The notes under the pieces were generated by a model that saw only the letters and a program-made list of their open reading frames with translations, ran no database searches and was not told where the DNA came from. Of a stretch of 64,000 nucleotides of DNA, positions 1-9,327 are shown one piece after another. Every line of letters begins with the position of its first letter. Within the stretch, counting starts at the first letter, position 1. Source of the DNA: Bacillaceae bacterium (GTDB taxonomy: Bacteria; Bacillota; Bacilli; JACDOE01); the NCBI GenBank assembly GCA_017656255.1, contig JACDOE010000001.1, positions 871,205 through 935,204 on the forward strand. The letters are read 5' to 3'. Both the position numbers and the translations under genes were made by a program.

Positions 1-89
1 ACTTCCACCCCTTTGATTTCCAGATCAGCCGGTATCGGCCGGTTCAATTCCCTGATCAAGACGGATTCTATCAATTGCTTCAGCTGCAT
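1..89 (-). CDS. murE: MurE N-terminus (UDP-MurNAc-tripeptide ligase), partial
   Basis: Only the first 29 codons are in the window; the gene continues past the left edge. An ATG at 89 reads MQLKQLIESVLIREL and stays open to position 1. A strong GGAGGA ribosome binding site lies 7-8 bases upstream (about 97-103). The order pbpB-spoVD-murE is the standard Bacillus division and cell-wall cluster, so the most likely product is the ligase that adds the third stem-peptide residue (meso-diaminopimelate in Bacillus) to UDP-MurNAc-Ala-Glu in the cytoplasm. The assignment rests on synteny plus the N-terminal look of the fragment; no catalytic motif is visible here. Confidence 0.8.
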   Translation of the reverse strand, partial: MQLKQLIESVLIRELNRPIPADLEIKGVE

Positions 90-168
90 CTCTTGTTTCC
101 TCCTTCTATCAGTATGGACATAAACCCCGGCAGACAATCAAAGGTTAAGGGGCGGCATCCTTTATATT

Positions 169-2115
169 TTAATCTCCTTTTTGTAATTTGTCACCCGGTT
201 GATCACCCAGATAGAGGCGAATGGTGACCCCTTCTTCGACACGGGTTCCCGGTTCCGGTGCCTGATGAATTACATATTTTCCCTTTCCGGATACCTGGAT
301 CGGAAAAGTATAATGTTTGCGCTGGAGTTCCTGGACGTTCATACCGGTTAAATCCGGTATGGTCATCCACTTTTTATCCATCCCGTAACGATATTCTTTC
401 GGGATCTGATTGTCACGCGGTTTGACATCCAGATAACGGAGACTGGATTCAAGAATATTTTGCACAACCGGAGCCGCCACGGTTCCCCCGAACTGGACGG
501 TTCCTTTCGGATTATTGACCGCCACATAGACGACGATTTCCGGATCATCTGCCGGCGCAAAACCGATAAAAGAAACTATGTGTTTGGACCTCGAGTAAGC
601 CCCGTTTTCCACCACCTGGGCGGTACCGGTTTTGCCACCCACCCGGTAGCCGTCAATATAGGCATTGCGTCCGGTCCCTCTGGCAACCACACTTTCCAGG
701 GCATAACGCACTTTTTCTGACGTTTCGGGGGAGATCACCTGTCTGACTACTTCCGGTTCACGGACCTCTACCGTCTCACCGGTGACAGGCGAGACCCATT
801 TTTTCGCGAGATAAGGCCGATACAATTTTCCGCCATTAATCGCGGCGGACACCGCTGTGATCTGCTGAATGGGAGTGACCGATACCCCCTGTCCGAATGA
901 GGTGGTGGCCAGTTCAACCGGACCCACCCGGTTCAACTTGAACAAAACCCCATTTTCTTCACCGATTAAATCAATCCCGGTTTTTTGTCCGAATCCAAAC
1001 TGGTGAATGTAATCGAATAGTTCCTCTTTTCCCAGTTTCTGGCCCAGTGAAACAAAGCCCGGGTTACATGAATTTTCGACGACTTCCAGGTAACTCTGGG
1101 AACCGTGCCCGCCTCTTTTCCAGCATCGAATGTTGGCACCGGCCACCTTGATAAACCCGGGGTCATGGAAATGGTCCCGCTCCAGGTCCACTTTGTTCTC
1201 TTCCAGTGCTGCCGCCAGGGTGATGATCTTGAATGTGGAACCCGGTTCATACGTCTTCCAGATGGGTAAATTCCGATTATAGACTTCGGAAGGATAGTCC
1301 TGATAATGCATGGGGTCAAAATCGGGGCGGCTTGCCATGCCAAGGATGGCTCCGCTGTCAGGATCCATGGCAATGGCAAGGGCGTCATCCGGCTGATAGA
1401 CGAGCTCGACCTGATCCAGTTCGCGTTCGAGGACAGCCTGAATGTTAACGTCGAGGGTCAGTTCCAGATTCAGACCATCACGGGGAGGCTGAAACTGTTC
1501 CGGTTGTCCCGGCATCCGCTCTCCCCCGGCTTCCGCGTAGAACGATATATATCCCCGTTGTCCTTTCAATTTGTCATCGTAAACCATTTCAATGCCGGTC
1601 AGACCCTGATTGTCAATCCCGGTAAATCCAAGGACATGCGAGGCAAAGGCTCCCCGGGGATAATAACGCTTACTGTCTTCCATGATCAGTATCCCGGGCA
1701 GGTTCAACTTCATGATTTGCCGGGCTTTTTCGTCTGAAATTTTTCTGCCTCCGGGAACACGCACCATCAACTGGCGTTCGGTAATCTTCTTGTAGATGTC
1801 CTCCTGGCTTCTCTCAAGGATGGGTGCAAGATTTTTTGCAGTTGCGGCAGGGTCCTGGATTTGAGCGGGAACAGCCATCACCGAAGGAACACTGATATTA
1901 TATGCCAGCACTTCCCCGTTCCGGTCCAGTATTTTTCCTCTTTTCGGTTCAAAAGGGAGGTCACGGCTCCACAGTTCCTCGGCATGTTCTTTCAGCCATT
2001 GTCCCTGGACAAGCTGTACATACCCCAGTCTGATAATCAAAAGAGAGTATAGAATAACACCAACCAACAATGCGATCAATATCCGCCTTCTTACTGTTAC
2101 ACTGGAAACTCTCAA
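169..2115 (-). CDS. spoVD: SpoVD, sporulation-specific class B penicillin-binding protein
   Basis: A 648-residue class B transpeptidase, the size of Bacillus subtilis SpoVD. It has an N-terminal membrane anchor (about residues 9-31), a PBP dimerisation domain (about 50-215), and a transpeptidase domain with the three active-site motifs: SxxK at Ser293 (GSTFK), SCN at 349-351 and KTG at 495-497. One PASTA domain closes the protein (about 585-640). A single PASTA domain, and the position between pbpB and murE, distinguish it from PBP2B next door. In Bacillus this protein works with SpoVE in making spore cortex peptidoglycan in the mother cell. The 123-base gap to pbpB leaves room for its own sporulation promoter, which I could not define. 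Confidence 0.95.
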   Translation of the reverse strand: MRVSSVTVRRRILIALLVGVILYSLLIIRLGYVQLVQGQWLKEHAEELWSRDLPFEPKRGKILDRNGEVLAYNISVPSVMAVPAQIQDPAATAKNLAPILERSQEDIYKKITERQLMVRVPGGRKISDEKARQIMKLNLPGILIMEDSKRYYPRGAFASHVLGFTGIDNQGLTGIEMVYDDKLKGQRGYISFYAEAGGERMPGQPEQFQPPRDGLNLELTLDVNIQAVLERELDQVELVYQPDDALAIAMDPDSGAILGMASRPDFDPMHYQDYPSEVYNRNLPIWKTYEPGSTFKIITLAAALEENKVDLERDHFHDPGFIKVAGANIRCWKRGGHGSQSYLEVVENSCNPGFVSLGQKLGKEELFDYIHQFGFGQKTGIDLIGEENGVLFKLNRVGPVELATTSFGQGVSVTPIQQITAVSAAINGGKLYRPYLAKKWVSPVTGETVEVREPEVVRQVISPETSEKVRYALESVVARGTGRNAYIDGYRVGGKTGTAQVVENGAYSRSKHIVSFIGFAPADDPEIVVYVAVNNPKGTVQFGGTVAAPVVQNILESSLRYLDVKPRDNQIPKEYRYGMDKKWMTIPDLTGMNVQELQRKHYTFPIQVSGKGKYVIHQAPEPGTRVEEGVTIRLYLGDQPGDKLQKGD

Positions 2116-2238
2116 GCTACTCCCTCCATTTTTGCCATGGGTCGTCTCAATAAATAAGACAGGTGTTCTTTCATTACCCTATTCAGAAAAATGGAGGGAT
2201 AGAACAAGCTAAGCCTGTTCCCGGAATGGTGAGTACCT

Positions 2239-4368
2239 TTATTGCGAGTCCGATCTGGATTTCAAATAGAGGATTAATTCCCCGTTGTCTTTAACCGGAC
2301 TCCCGGGCGGCACATTCTGGTCTATCACATAACCATGTCCTTCAAACCTTGCCTCGATTCCCAGAATAGAACAGTACTCCAATGCTTCTCGCAGGGATTT
2401 ACCCGTAAAGTCAGGCATAGCCAGATCAGCTGTTTTGCGGGTGACCAGGTAAACCGTACTCCCTTTCCTGAGTCGTTTACCTTCCTCCGGATATTGCTTG
2501 AGGACCCGCTCTCCTTCTCCGATGATTTGAGGGACACCCCCGGCATCCAGCACTTTTTGTTCGGCCGTGACAGCGGCGTATCCGACAAGGTCGTCAACTT
2601 CAAACTCCGATTCTTTTTCTTGCACAACGGTCTTCATATCGGGGACAACTTTCATATATTGGAGACTGTTTTTCATAATTGATTTAAATATGGATGACGT
2701 TACCTGAGCTCCGAGATAGATGTTATCCACTTCCGGTTCATCCACCACGACATAGACCAGTAACTCGGGATTTTCTCTGGGAGCAAACCCCACGAAAGAA
2801 TAGATGTATTTGCCGGGGGCATATCCCCGTCCATCTTCTCTCGGTTTCTGGGCGGTCCCGGTTTTTCCTGCCACATGATATCCGTCGATTTGATATAGTG
2901 TTCCGGTACCGTCAGTGACGACGGTCTCCAGGATTTCCCTGACCTGTTCCGATGTTTCTTCAGAGATCACCCGACGTTCCTGGACCGGTTCGAATTGATC
3001 AATGACTTCGCCTGTCTCGGGATTTTCAATTTTTTTCACGATAGACGGCTGTATCAGGGTCCCCCCGTTGGCTACGGCAGAGACCGCTGCAACCTGCTGT
3101 ATGGCGGTGACCGCCACCCCCTGCCCGAATGTCATCGTCGCCACTTCCACCGGGTAGGCACGATTCGGATTTCGCAGCACACCATCTTCTTCTCCGGGCA
3201 GTTGAATGCCTGTTGGAGAACCAAATCCAAACTTATGAATATATTCGAAAAGACGCTCTTTTTTTAGTCGTTCATAACCCAGAATCACAAAGGCGACATT
3301 ACTTGATTTTTGTACCCCTTCCAAAAAGGTGATTTCACCCCACCCTTTTCCGTTATGGTCATGGATGCGGTCCGGGCCGATCTGGTAAGCTCCGGACTGA
3401 TAGGTTTCATTCGGGTGAAACAGACCTTCTTCGACAGCTGCCGACAGGGTCACGATCTTAAACGTCGATCCCGGTTCAAACACACTCGAGACCGCATGAT
3501 TGATCTGAACACTGTAATCCTCGATATCCCAATACCGGTTCGGGTCAAAATGAGGCCGGTTGGCCATGCCCAAAATCTCCCCCGTTTTCGGATCCGCAAC
3601 GATGGCAGTCATCTTTTTGGGATGATACTTTTGTTCAATGTCATCCAGCGCATCTTCAACATAACCCTGAATCTGTTTATCCAGGGTGAGATATACATCT
3701 TTTCCATCCTCGGCCGGGGTGATCGACTCCAGTCCATTGGGAAGCTGATAGCCGAGCCGGTCCTTTAAAAATTCATAGGAACCCGGTTTGCCGGACAACC
3801 ACTTATCCTGGGATTTCTCAATCCCCATCACAGCCTGTCCGTCCAGATTGGCATAACCCAGTACATGGGAAGCAAAGGCGCCGTTGGGATAATACCGGCG
3901 GGTCGTTTCATTCAAGATGATCCCGGGAAGTTTCAATTCCTCAATCTGTTTGCCGGTCTCCTCATCCACTTTCCAACCCCCGCGGGGGATCTCCACCTGC
4001 CGGACATCTTCACGGGTCAACTGTTCAACCAGATCTTCCATTGAAACGTCAAGAACCGGTGACAGCTTTTCAGCTACATCCACCGGATTTCGCACATAGT
4101 TTTTATCGTTTTCACTGTAAGGTTTTAACCTGGCAATCACGGTATAGGCTTTGCCGGTATATGCCAGAAGTTCGCCGTTCCGGTCAAAAATGGCCCCTCT
4201 CTGGGGTTGTAAAACCTCTTTACGGGACCAGAGGTTCTGTGCTTCTTTCACCAGCCAGTCGGCATTGACCGACTGGATCCAGAACAGACGGGTTAACAGA
4301 ATGATGAACAGGAGTGTAATGCCCGTCCCCACCAGCAAGATACGTGCCTGAATCCTCTTTTTCCCCAT
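2239..4368 (-). CDS. pbpB: PBP2B, division-specific class B penicillin-binding protein
   Basis: A 709-residue class B transpeptidase (B. subtilis PBP2B is of similar length). One membrane anchor (about residues 9-31), PBP dimer domain, then the transpeptidase domain with Ser301 in GSTFK, SSN at 355-357 and KTG at 502-504. Two PASTA domains occupy the C-terminus (about 585-645 and 648-705). The family makes septal cross-links together with FtsW at the divisome. It follows ftsL in the same direction with a 53-base gap, as in other Bacilli, and is probably part of the mraZ-rsmH-ftsL-pbpB transcript. Confidence 0.96.
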   Translation of the reverse strand: MGKKRIQARILLVGTGITLLFIILLTRLFWIQSVNADWLVKEAQNLWSRKEVLQPQRGAIFDRNGELLAYTGKAYTVIARLKPYSENDKNYVRNPVDVAEKLSPVLDVSMEDLVEQLTREDVRQVEIPRGGWKVDEETGKQIEELKLPGIILNETTRRYYPNGAFASHVLGYANLDGQAVMGIEKSQDKWLSGKPGSYEFLKDRLGYQLPNGLESITPAEDGKDVYLTLDKQIQGYVEDALDDIEQKYHPKKMTAIVADPKTGEILGMANRPHFDPNRYWDIEDYSVQINHAVSSVFEPGSTFKIVTLSAAVEEGLFHPNETYQSGAYQIGPDRIHDHNGKGWGEITFLEGVQKSSNVAFVILGYERLKKERLFEYIHKFGFGSPTGIQLPGEEDGVLRNPNRAYPVEVATMTFGQGVAVTAIQQVAAVSAVANGGTLIQPSIVKKIENPETGEVIDQFEPVQERRVISEETSEQVREILETVVTDGTGTLYQIDGYHVAGKTGTAQKPREDGRGYAPGKYIYSFVGFAPRENPELLVYVVVDEPEVDNIYLGAQVTSSIFKSIMKNSLQYMKVVPDMKTVVQEKESEFEVDDLVGYAAVTAEQKVLDAGGVPQIIGEGERVLKQYPEEGKRLRKGSTVYLVTRKTADLAMPDFTGKSLREALEYCSILGIEARFEGHGYVIDQNVPPGSPVKDNGELILYLKSRSDSQ

Positions 4369-4421
4369 GGCTTTCTTTCACCTTTCTCTCGCACTCAAGG
4401 AGCTCAAATCGTGTAAAACCA

Positions 4422-4802
4422 TCACGGCCTTCCGGATGAAATAACTTTTACATTTTCTTCAGCCGCAACCATGCCCAGTTCGTTTCGGGCAATTTCAATA
4501 ATCCGTTCACGGCTGCTCAGCCGATCAATCTGTACCTGCAACGAACGATTGCTTTCCTTCAACTCACTGATCTGACTGCGGGTGTTCTGGATTTCATAAT
4601 TGTACTCCGAAATCAGGGCATAACGGGAGATGATCGCACTTGATACCAGGACAAAAATAATCACGACTGCCAGATAAATCAGTTTCTCCTGAACCGGGAT
4701 GGAAGCGGTGGCGACTTTTTTCTTGTTCGTTGTCGTTGATTTTTTGCGGTAAACAGTCACATCTTTTTGCGGTAATTGAACGGCTAAGTTTCCCTGACGC
4801 AT
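4422..4802 (-). CDS. ftsL: FtsL cell-division protein
   Basis: A 126-residue bitopic protein: basic cytoplasmic N-terminus with a K/T-rich stretch, one membrane span (about residues 42-62) and an extracellular coiled coil (about 68-108) with the conserved ending pattern ERIIEIARNELGM. The family scaffolds the FtsL-DivIC/FtsB complex that activates septal synthesis by FtsW-PBP2B. I chose the ATG at 4802, which has AAGGAG about 8 bases upstream. The reading frame stays open far upstream (to 5345), but that extension lies inside rsmH and looks nothing like FtsL. Confidence 0.92.
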   Translation of the reverse strand: MRQGNLAVQLPQKDVTVYRKKSTTTNKKKVATASIPVQEKLIYLAVVIIFVLVSSAIISRYALISEYNYEIQNTRSQISELKESNRSLQVQIDRLSSRERIIEIARNELGMVAAEENVKVISSGRP

Positions 4803-4851
4803 GTTTTTCACTCCTTGCCATGTAAATTCGTGTATGAATGTCATCTGGCTA

Positions 4852-5784
4852 TTATAATTTCTCAGCGATACGCAGCTTGGCCGACCGGGCCCTGGGGTTT
4901 TGTTCAATTTCTTTTTCCCCGGGTAGAACAGGTTTGTTCGTGATGACTTTAATGATCGGTTCATTGCCGCATACACATTGCGGAAAATCAGGCGGACAGG
5001 TGCATCCCCGGCTGTAAGATTGAAACATTTTCTTGCAGATACGGTCTTCCAGGGAATGGAACGAAATGACGGCGATTCTGCCACCGGGATGCAACAGATG
5101 GATGCCATCTTCGAGTGCCTGCTCAAAGGCTCCCAGTTCATCGTTGACGGCAATCCGAACCGCCTGAAACGTGCGTCTCGCTGGATGCGGCCCTTTTCTG
5201 CGGGCTGCTGCCGGAATGGCCTGCTTGACAATGTCAGCGAGCCGGTCCGTGGTCTCAATCGGTTCTTTTTCCCTCTCGGCAACAATCCGCCGGGCAATGC
5301 GTCTTGCAAATTTTTCTTCACCGTAACGGTAGATGATATCTGCAATTTCTTCTTCTCGCCATTCGTTAATGATATCAGCAGCCGATAACGACTGACTGCG
5401 GTCCATTCTCATGTCCAGAGGAGCAGCAGCATGATAACTGAAACCTCTTTCTTCTTCATCCAGCTGGGGCGACGACACGCCCAGATCGAACAAAATGCCA
5501 TCCACATGCCCCAGATGCTGTTCCCGGACAATTTCTTTAATATGGCGGAAATTGCTTTTAACCAGGGTCACCCGGTCCAGATAGGGTTCAAGCACTTTCT
5601 CTGCGGCTTCGATCGCTTTGTCATCCTGATCAATCGCCAGGAGACGGCCTCCTTCTGTCAGCCTGGAGGCAATCGAAAGGCTGTGCCCCCCTCCGCCCAG
5701 TGTACAGTCGACATATATGCCATCCGGTCTGATGTTCAGACCGGTTACGGCCTCTTCTTTCAGTACGGTAATGTGATGGAACAT
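4852..5784 (-). CDS. rsmH: 16S rRNA (cytosine-1402-N4) methyltransferase RsmH (MraW)
   Basis: A 310-residue RsmH/MraW protein beginning with the hallmark MFHHITVLKEE. The SAM-binding glycine motif TLGGGGHS sits at about residues 28-35, and a C-terminal Cys-rich stretch (CTCPPDFPQCVC) is typical of the family. The enzyme methylates N4 of C1402 in the decoding centre of 16S rRNA. It sits 12 bases after mraZ, the invariant arrangement at the head of division clusters, and is almost certainly co-transcribed with it. Confidence 0.97.
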   Translation of the reverse strand: MFHHITVLKEEAVTGLNIRPDGIYVDCTLGGGGHSLSIASRLTEGGRLLAIDQDDKAIEAAEKVLEPYLDRVTLVKSNFRHIKEIVREQHLGHVDGILFDLGVSSPQLDEEERGFSYHAAAPLDMRMDRSQSLSAADIINEWREEEIADIIYRYGEEKFARRIARRIVAEREKEPIETTDRLADIVKQAIPAAARRKGPHPARRTFQAVRIAVNDELGAFEQALEDGIHLLHPGGRIAVISFHSLEDRICKKMFQSYSRGCTCPPDFPQCVCGNEPIIKVITNKPVLPGEKEIEQNPRARSAKLRIAEKL

Positions 5785-5796
5785 GATAACCTCCGT

Positions 5797-6228
5797 TTAC
5801 AGATCAAAATCCACGATTTTTTCAGCAATTTCGTTAAATGACTCGGAGGACTCTTCGTAATAACTTTCCCACATTTCTCTGCTCCAGATCTCCACCCGAT
5901 TGGACACACCGATCACGACACATTCTTTTTCCAGTTTGCCGTGTTTTCGTAGGGTGGGAGGGATATTGACTCTCCCCTGTTTGTCCAGTTCTGTTTCCAC
6001 GGCACCCGAGAAAAAGAAACGGGTGAAAGCCCGGGCGTCGGAACGGGTGAAAGGAAGTGCCTTTAACTTCTGCTCCAGCACTTTCCACTCTTCCTTAGGG
6101 TAAACAAAAAGGCAGTTATCCAAACCGCGGGTGACCACGAATTGTTCGCCAAGCTCCTCACGGAATCTGGCAGGTATGATCATGCGCCCTTTTTCGTCGA
6201 TATTATGATGAAATTCACCCATGAACAT
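5797..6228 (-). CDS. mraZ: MraZ transcriptional regulator of the division cluster
   Basis: A 143-residue protein with two AbrB-like SpoVT half-domains (about residues 1-50 and 77-125), each carrying the DxKGR type signature ([12 protein letters not shown] near 11-22 and [12 protein letters not shown] near 82-93). MraZ forms a ring-shaped multimer that binds TGGGN repeats in its own promoter and adjusts expression of the cluster. The start MFMGEF matches the family. A repeated-box operator lies directly upstream, annotated separately. Confidence 0.97.
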   Translation of the reverse strand: MFMGEFHHNIDEKGRMIIPARFREELGEQFVVTRGLDNCLFVYPKEEWKVLEQKLKALPFTRSDARAFTRFFFSGAVETELDKQGRVNIPPTLRKHGKLEKECVVIGVSNRVEIWSREMWESYYEESSESFNEIAEKIVDFDL

Positions 6229-6236
6229 ACCGGATC

Positions 6237-6282
6237 ACCCACTTTCTCCCCATTCTCCCCCACACCGACCCACTTTCTACCA
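6237..6282 (-). promoter_or_regulatory. MraZ-box operator (direct TGGGN repeats)
   Basis: Read on the minus strand, TGGGT, TGGGG, TGGGG, TGGGT start at 6272, 6262, 6252 and 6241, that is with 10, 10 and 11 bases between starts. A fifth degenerate copy (TGGT) lies at 6279-6282, 10-11 bases further upstream. Helically phased TGGGN repeats just upstream of mraZ are the known MraZ target. The array ends about 9 bases before the start codon, so it also overlaps the ribosome binding region. Confidence 0.85.
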
Positions 6283-6303
6283 CTTGCCTACCTATTCGCT
6301 GCA

Positions 6304-6341
6304 CATAAAAAAAAATCCTGCTTTTTTTACAGGATTTTTTC
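6304..6341. terminator. Small AT-rich hairpin upstream of mraZ
   Basis: AAAAATCCTG and CAGGATTTTT form a 10-bp stem around a T-rich loop, with A and T runs on both sides. It could end readthrough from ahcY on the minus strand. It lies between ahcY and the MraZ boxes, where the mraZ promoter must also be. Confidence 0.5.
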
Positions 6342-6377
6342 AAAAATATTTTTAATGCTGTTTTAAAGGAAGAAATG

Positions 6378-6399
6378 AAAGGGGCCGCGGGGCCCTTTT
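6378..6399 (-). terminator. Probable ahcY terminator
   Basis: GC-rich hairpin (AAAGGG paired with CCCTTT plus two inner C-G pairs) starting about 10 bases after the ahcY stop codon. The following T tract on the minus strand is short and interrupted, so efficiency is uncertain. Confidence 0.5.
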
Positions 6400-6409
6400 A
6401 CAAAACGGT

Positions 6410-7666
6410 TCAGTCGTGCTTCCAGCTCTCCAGATAATTCTTCTGATCAGCTGTCATCGTGTCAATGGAGATACCAAGGGACTCCAGTTTGAACCTCGCC
6501 ACCTGTTCATCGAGATCATAGGGAACATTGATCACCTTTTGACCGATCTCACGGTAATTTTCATTAACATAAGCGAGGGATACCGCCTGCAGAGCAAAGG
6601 TCATGTCCATAATCTCGGCAGGATGTCCGTCTCCGGCCGCCAGGTTGACCAGCCTGCCTTCCGCCAGAAGATAAATCTTGCGGCCATCCCTCAGTTCAAA
6701 TTCCTCAATATCTTTGCGCACGACCCGGCTGTTTCGGGAGAGTGCTTTTAAATCGTCTTTATTGACTTCAATATCGAAGTGTCCGGCATTGGACAGAATG
6801 GCGCCGTTTTTCATCCGTTCCATATGTTCACCGCGGATGACATGTTTGTTACCGGTCACCGTGACAAAATAATCTCCCACTTCAGCCGCCTGTTCCATAC
6901 TCATCACCTGAAAGCCGTCCATATAGGCTTCCGTTGCTTTAATCGCATCCACTTCCGTGACTACCACCCGGGCTCCCAGACCTTTGGCCCGCATGGCAAC
7001 CCCTTTTCCGCACCAGCCGTATCCGACAACCACCACCGTTTTTCCAGCCACCACCAGGTTCGTTGTCCGATTGATACCGTCCCAGACAGATTGGCCGGTG
7101 CCATAGCGATTGTCGAACAGATACTTGCAGTAGGCATCATTGACCGCCACCATCGGAAACTTGAGTTCACCCTCTTTCTCAAGCGCCTTTAACCGGATGA
7201 TGCCGGTTGTGGTTTCCTCGCATCCACCGCGTACATTTTCCATCAGGTCCGGTCTTTCCTGGTGCAGAATGGATACCAGATCGCCCCCGTCGTCAATCAA
7301 CAGATCCGGTCGGGTTTCCAGTGTGCGGATAAAGTAGTCTTTATACTCCGCTTCCGACGGATTGTATCTGGCAAACACGGTAATCCCGTCTTCCACCAGC
7401 GCGGCCGCCACATCGTCCTGGGTGGAGAGCGGATTACTTCCGGTAATCGTCACATCAGCACCACCCGCCTGAATCACCTTTGCCAGGTAAGCGGTTTTGG
7501 CTTCCAGGTGGAGCGATATCGCCACTTTCAGGCCGGCAAAAGGTTTCTCCCGCTCGAATTTTTCCCGGATCCGATTGAGGACCGGCATATGCTCCCGCAC
7601 CCAGTCGATTTTAAGATGTCCTTCCGGGGCCAGTGCCATGTCTTTTACGATGCTTTCATTTACCAT
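6410..7666 (-). CDS. ahcY: Adenosylhomocysteinase (S-adenosylhomocysteine hydrolase)
   Basis: A 418-residue cytosolic NAD-dependent enzyme that splits S-adenosylhomocysteine into adenosine and homocysteine. Visible family signatures are SLHLEAKTA (51-59), DDGGD (125-129), EETTTG (150-155), the substrate-site NDAYCKYLFDNRYGTG, and the NAD-binding GYGWCGKG (215-222). It is of the shorter bacterial/archaeal type without the roughly 40-residue insertion of the longer form. AGGAGGAACG precedes the ATG. It lies between bshC and mraZ, which are adjacent in B. subtilis, so it looks inserted into a conserved gene order. Many Firmicutes recycle SAH by the Pfs-LuxS route instead. Its product homocysteine is the substrate of the two methionine enzymes at 44-50 kb. 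Confidence 0.96.
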   Translation of the reverse strand: MVNESIVKDMALAPEGHLKIDWVREHMPVLNRIREKFEREKPFAGLKVAISLHLEAKTAYLAKVIQAGGADVTITGSNPLSTQDDVAAALVEDGITVFARYNPSEAEYKDYFIRTLETRPDLLIDDGGDLVSILHQERPDLMENVRGGCEETTTGIIRLKALEKEGELKFPMVAVNDAYCKYLFDNRYGTGQSVWDGINRTTNLVVAGKTVVVVGYGWCGKGVAMRAKGLGARVVVTEVDAIKATEAYMDGFQVMSMEQAAEVGDYFVTVTGNKHVIRGEHMERMKNGAILSNAGHFDIEVNKDDLKALSRNSRVVRKDIEEFELRDGRKIYLLAEGRLVNLAAGDGHPAEIMDMTFALQAVSLAYVNENYREIGQKVINVPYDLDEQVARFKLESLGISIDTMTADQKNYLESWKHD

Positions 7667-7695
7667 GATCGTTCCTCCTGTATCACTTTCTGTTT

Positions 7696-9327
7696 TTATA
7701 GATAGATGAATTTATGAAGGCCATTGATCTGAAAATTCTGGTCCATTAATCTGTTCACCAGATCAGGGCCGTATTGATTGAGATAACTGAAAATATTGTA
7801 GACCCGTTCCTGGGGTTTATCCAGTGGTAAAATGGATCGCTGGATCTGTTCAAAACGGCTGAGATCCTGGTCATATTTTTGCCGGAATGCCTGGAAAGAT
7901 TTCTTCTGCAGATAATCCACTTCGTTCAGGATCCGATTCAAGTTTTGCTCGGTCAATGTTGACAGGCCTTTCTCCAATTGTGCCAGTTCCTTTTTAAGCG
8001 GGCGATATACCTGTGTGATGTCATGTCGGACCTGATCAAAGCGTTCTGAAAGATGATAGTCTTCCCGCTGTTTCAGCCATGCATCCTTTTTATGTTCGAG
8101 CCTGCCCTCCAGAACATCGTGTAAGGCAATATCATATTTTTTCATCCATTTTTGCACAAAAGGTTCCATCAGAGTCATCGAAATCCGGGGGACGATAATC
8201 GGCATACGCAGCCCCATTTGGTGAAAAGCGGGACGATAAAGTCCCCAGTAGGCGATTTCACCCGGACCTCCCACGAAGGCCAGCGTTGGAAAAAGATGTT
8301 CCTGCATCAAGGGCCGGCTCACCACATTGGCACTGAATTGTTCGGGGGATTCTGCGAGCCGCTCAAGCAACTCGTCTTCCGTCAGCTGGATGACACCGTC
8401 TTTGCTGACGAAAAGACCGGCCTTTCGTGTAAGCAACACCCTTTCACCCTGGTGATAAATGAAAAAATGGGCGTGATCTTTTTCAACTTCCACCTGGGCA
8501 TGATAGCCGGCAGCCTCCACTTTTTTGCGCTGTTCATAAACCAGGCCGGCCAGTTGACTGTTTTGTTGTATCAGTTTCTGAAACACCGGTTGTTCCAGCT
8601 TTCTGACGAATGGGAGGGCGGAATCGACCAGGATCAGTCCGCTTTCTCCGAATAACCAGGCCATTGTCCGTGCGAAAAAATCGACCAGTGTACAGGATTG
8701 GGAGCTGATCTGTTCCAGTTTTTCAGCCAGTTCGATTTTTCCGATGCCGTCCGGCTGATGCCCCCAGAATCGGTTAACGAATGCCACCAGTGATGTTACA
8801 TCCATTTCATGATGACTGACTGAGGCCCGACAGTCCGGTTCCGAATCAAGGGTCAATTTTTTCACGTCTTCTCTCTCAGACGTCAGCGTATAGACATGAT
8901 TGACCTCATCAAAGTCATGGTCTTCCCCGGCAATCCAGAATACCGGCACCACCCGGCAACCCAGTTCCTGCTCCTTTTGGCGGGCCAGTTGAACTAACGT
9001 GATCGCCTTATATACCGAATACAACGGACCCGTCAGAACGCCCGCCTGCTGCCCGCCGATCACCACATATGTATTCTCTTCCCTCAATGCACCAATGTTC
9101 TCCAGTGCACGGGGGTGATTGTCAATCTTCTCGTTATAATCAAGCAGGCCTTTCACCAGTTGTTCACGGTGTTGCACCGGGTTCTCAGATAACCAGTGCA
9201 GACGGTCCTGCCAACTCTTTTGTACAAACGGAGCATAGTCATAAAAAGGCTGTACCTTCGCAAAGTTTTCCAGGTAGTCTGTCATCAGTTGATGCGGTTG
9301 TGTGACTTTATGTTCTTCTACGATCAT
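7696..9327 (-). CDS. bshC: BshC, putative cysteine ligase of bacillithiol synthesis
   Basis: A 543-residue BshC-family protein. The nucleotidyltransferase-like core shows GGQQAGVLTGPLY (about residues 91-103) and a WIAGEDHDFDE motif (about 130-140), both characteristic of the family. A long C-terminal coiled coil covers roughly 390-480. BshC is thought to add cysteine to glucosaminyl-malate, the last step in making bacillithiol, the main low-molecular-weight thiol of Bacilli. It is found beside panE and mraZ in B. subtilis, as here apart from the ahcY insertion. GGGAGAG precedes the ATG. Confidence 0.95.
   Translation of the reverse strand: MIVEEHKVTQPHQLMTDYLENFAKVQPFYDYAPFVQKSWQDRLHWLSENPVQHREQLVKGLLDYNEKIDNHPRALENIGALREENTYVVIGGQQAGVLTGPLYSVYKAITLVQLARQKEQELGCRVVPVFWIAGEDHDFDEVNHVYTLTSEREDVKKLTLDSEPDCRASVSHHEMDVTSLVAFVNRFWGHQPDGIGKIELAEKLEQISSQSCTLVDFFARTMAWLFGESGLILVDSALPFVRKLEQPVFQKLIQQNSQLAGLVYEQRKKVEAAGYHAQVEVEKDHAHFFIYHQGERVLLTRKAGLFVSKDGVIQLTEDELLERLAESPEQFSANVVSRPLMQEHLFPTLAFVGGPGEIAYWGLYRPAFHQMGLRMPIIVPRISMTLMEPFVQKWMKKYDIALHDVLEGRLEHKKDAWLKQREDYHLSERFDQVRHDITQVYRPLKKELAQLEKGLSTLTEQNLNRILNEVDYLQKKSFQAFRQKYDQDLSRFEQIQRSILPLDKPQERVYNIFSYLNQYGPDLVNRLMDQNFQINGLHKFIYL

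Noticed and set aside
3310-3768. Plus-strand frame opposite pbpB
   Set aside because: Antisense to the transpeptidase domain with its catalytic motifs; composition of a shadow frame.
4803-5345. Same-strand open frame extending ftsL upstream to 307 codons
   Set aside because: The extension lies entirely inside rsmH in another frame, has no FtsL-like features, and a good ribosome binding site precedes the internal ATG at 4802.
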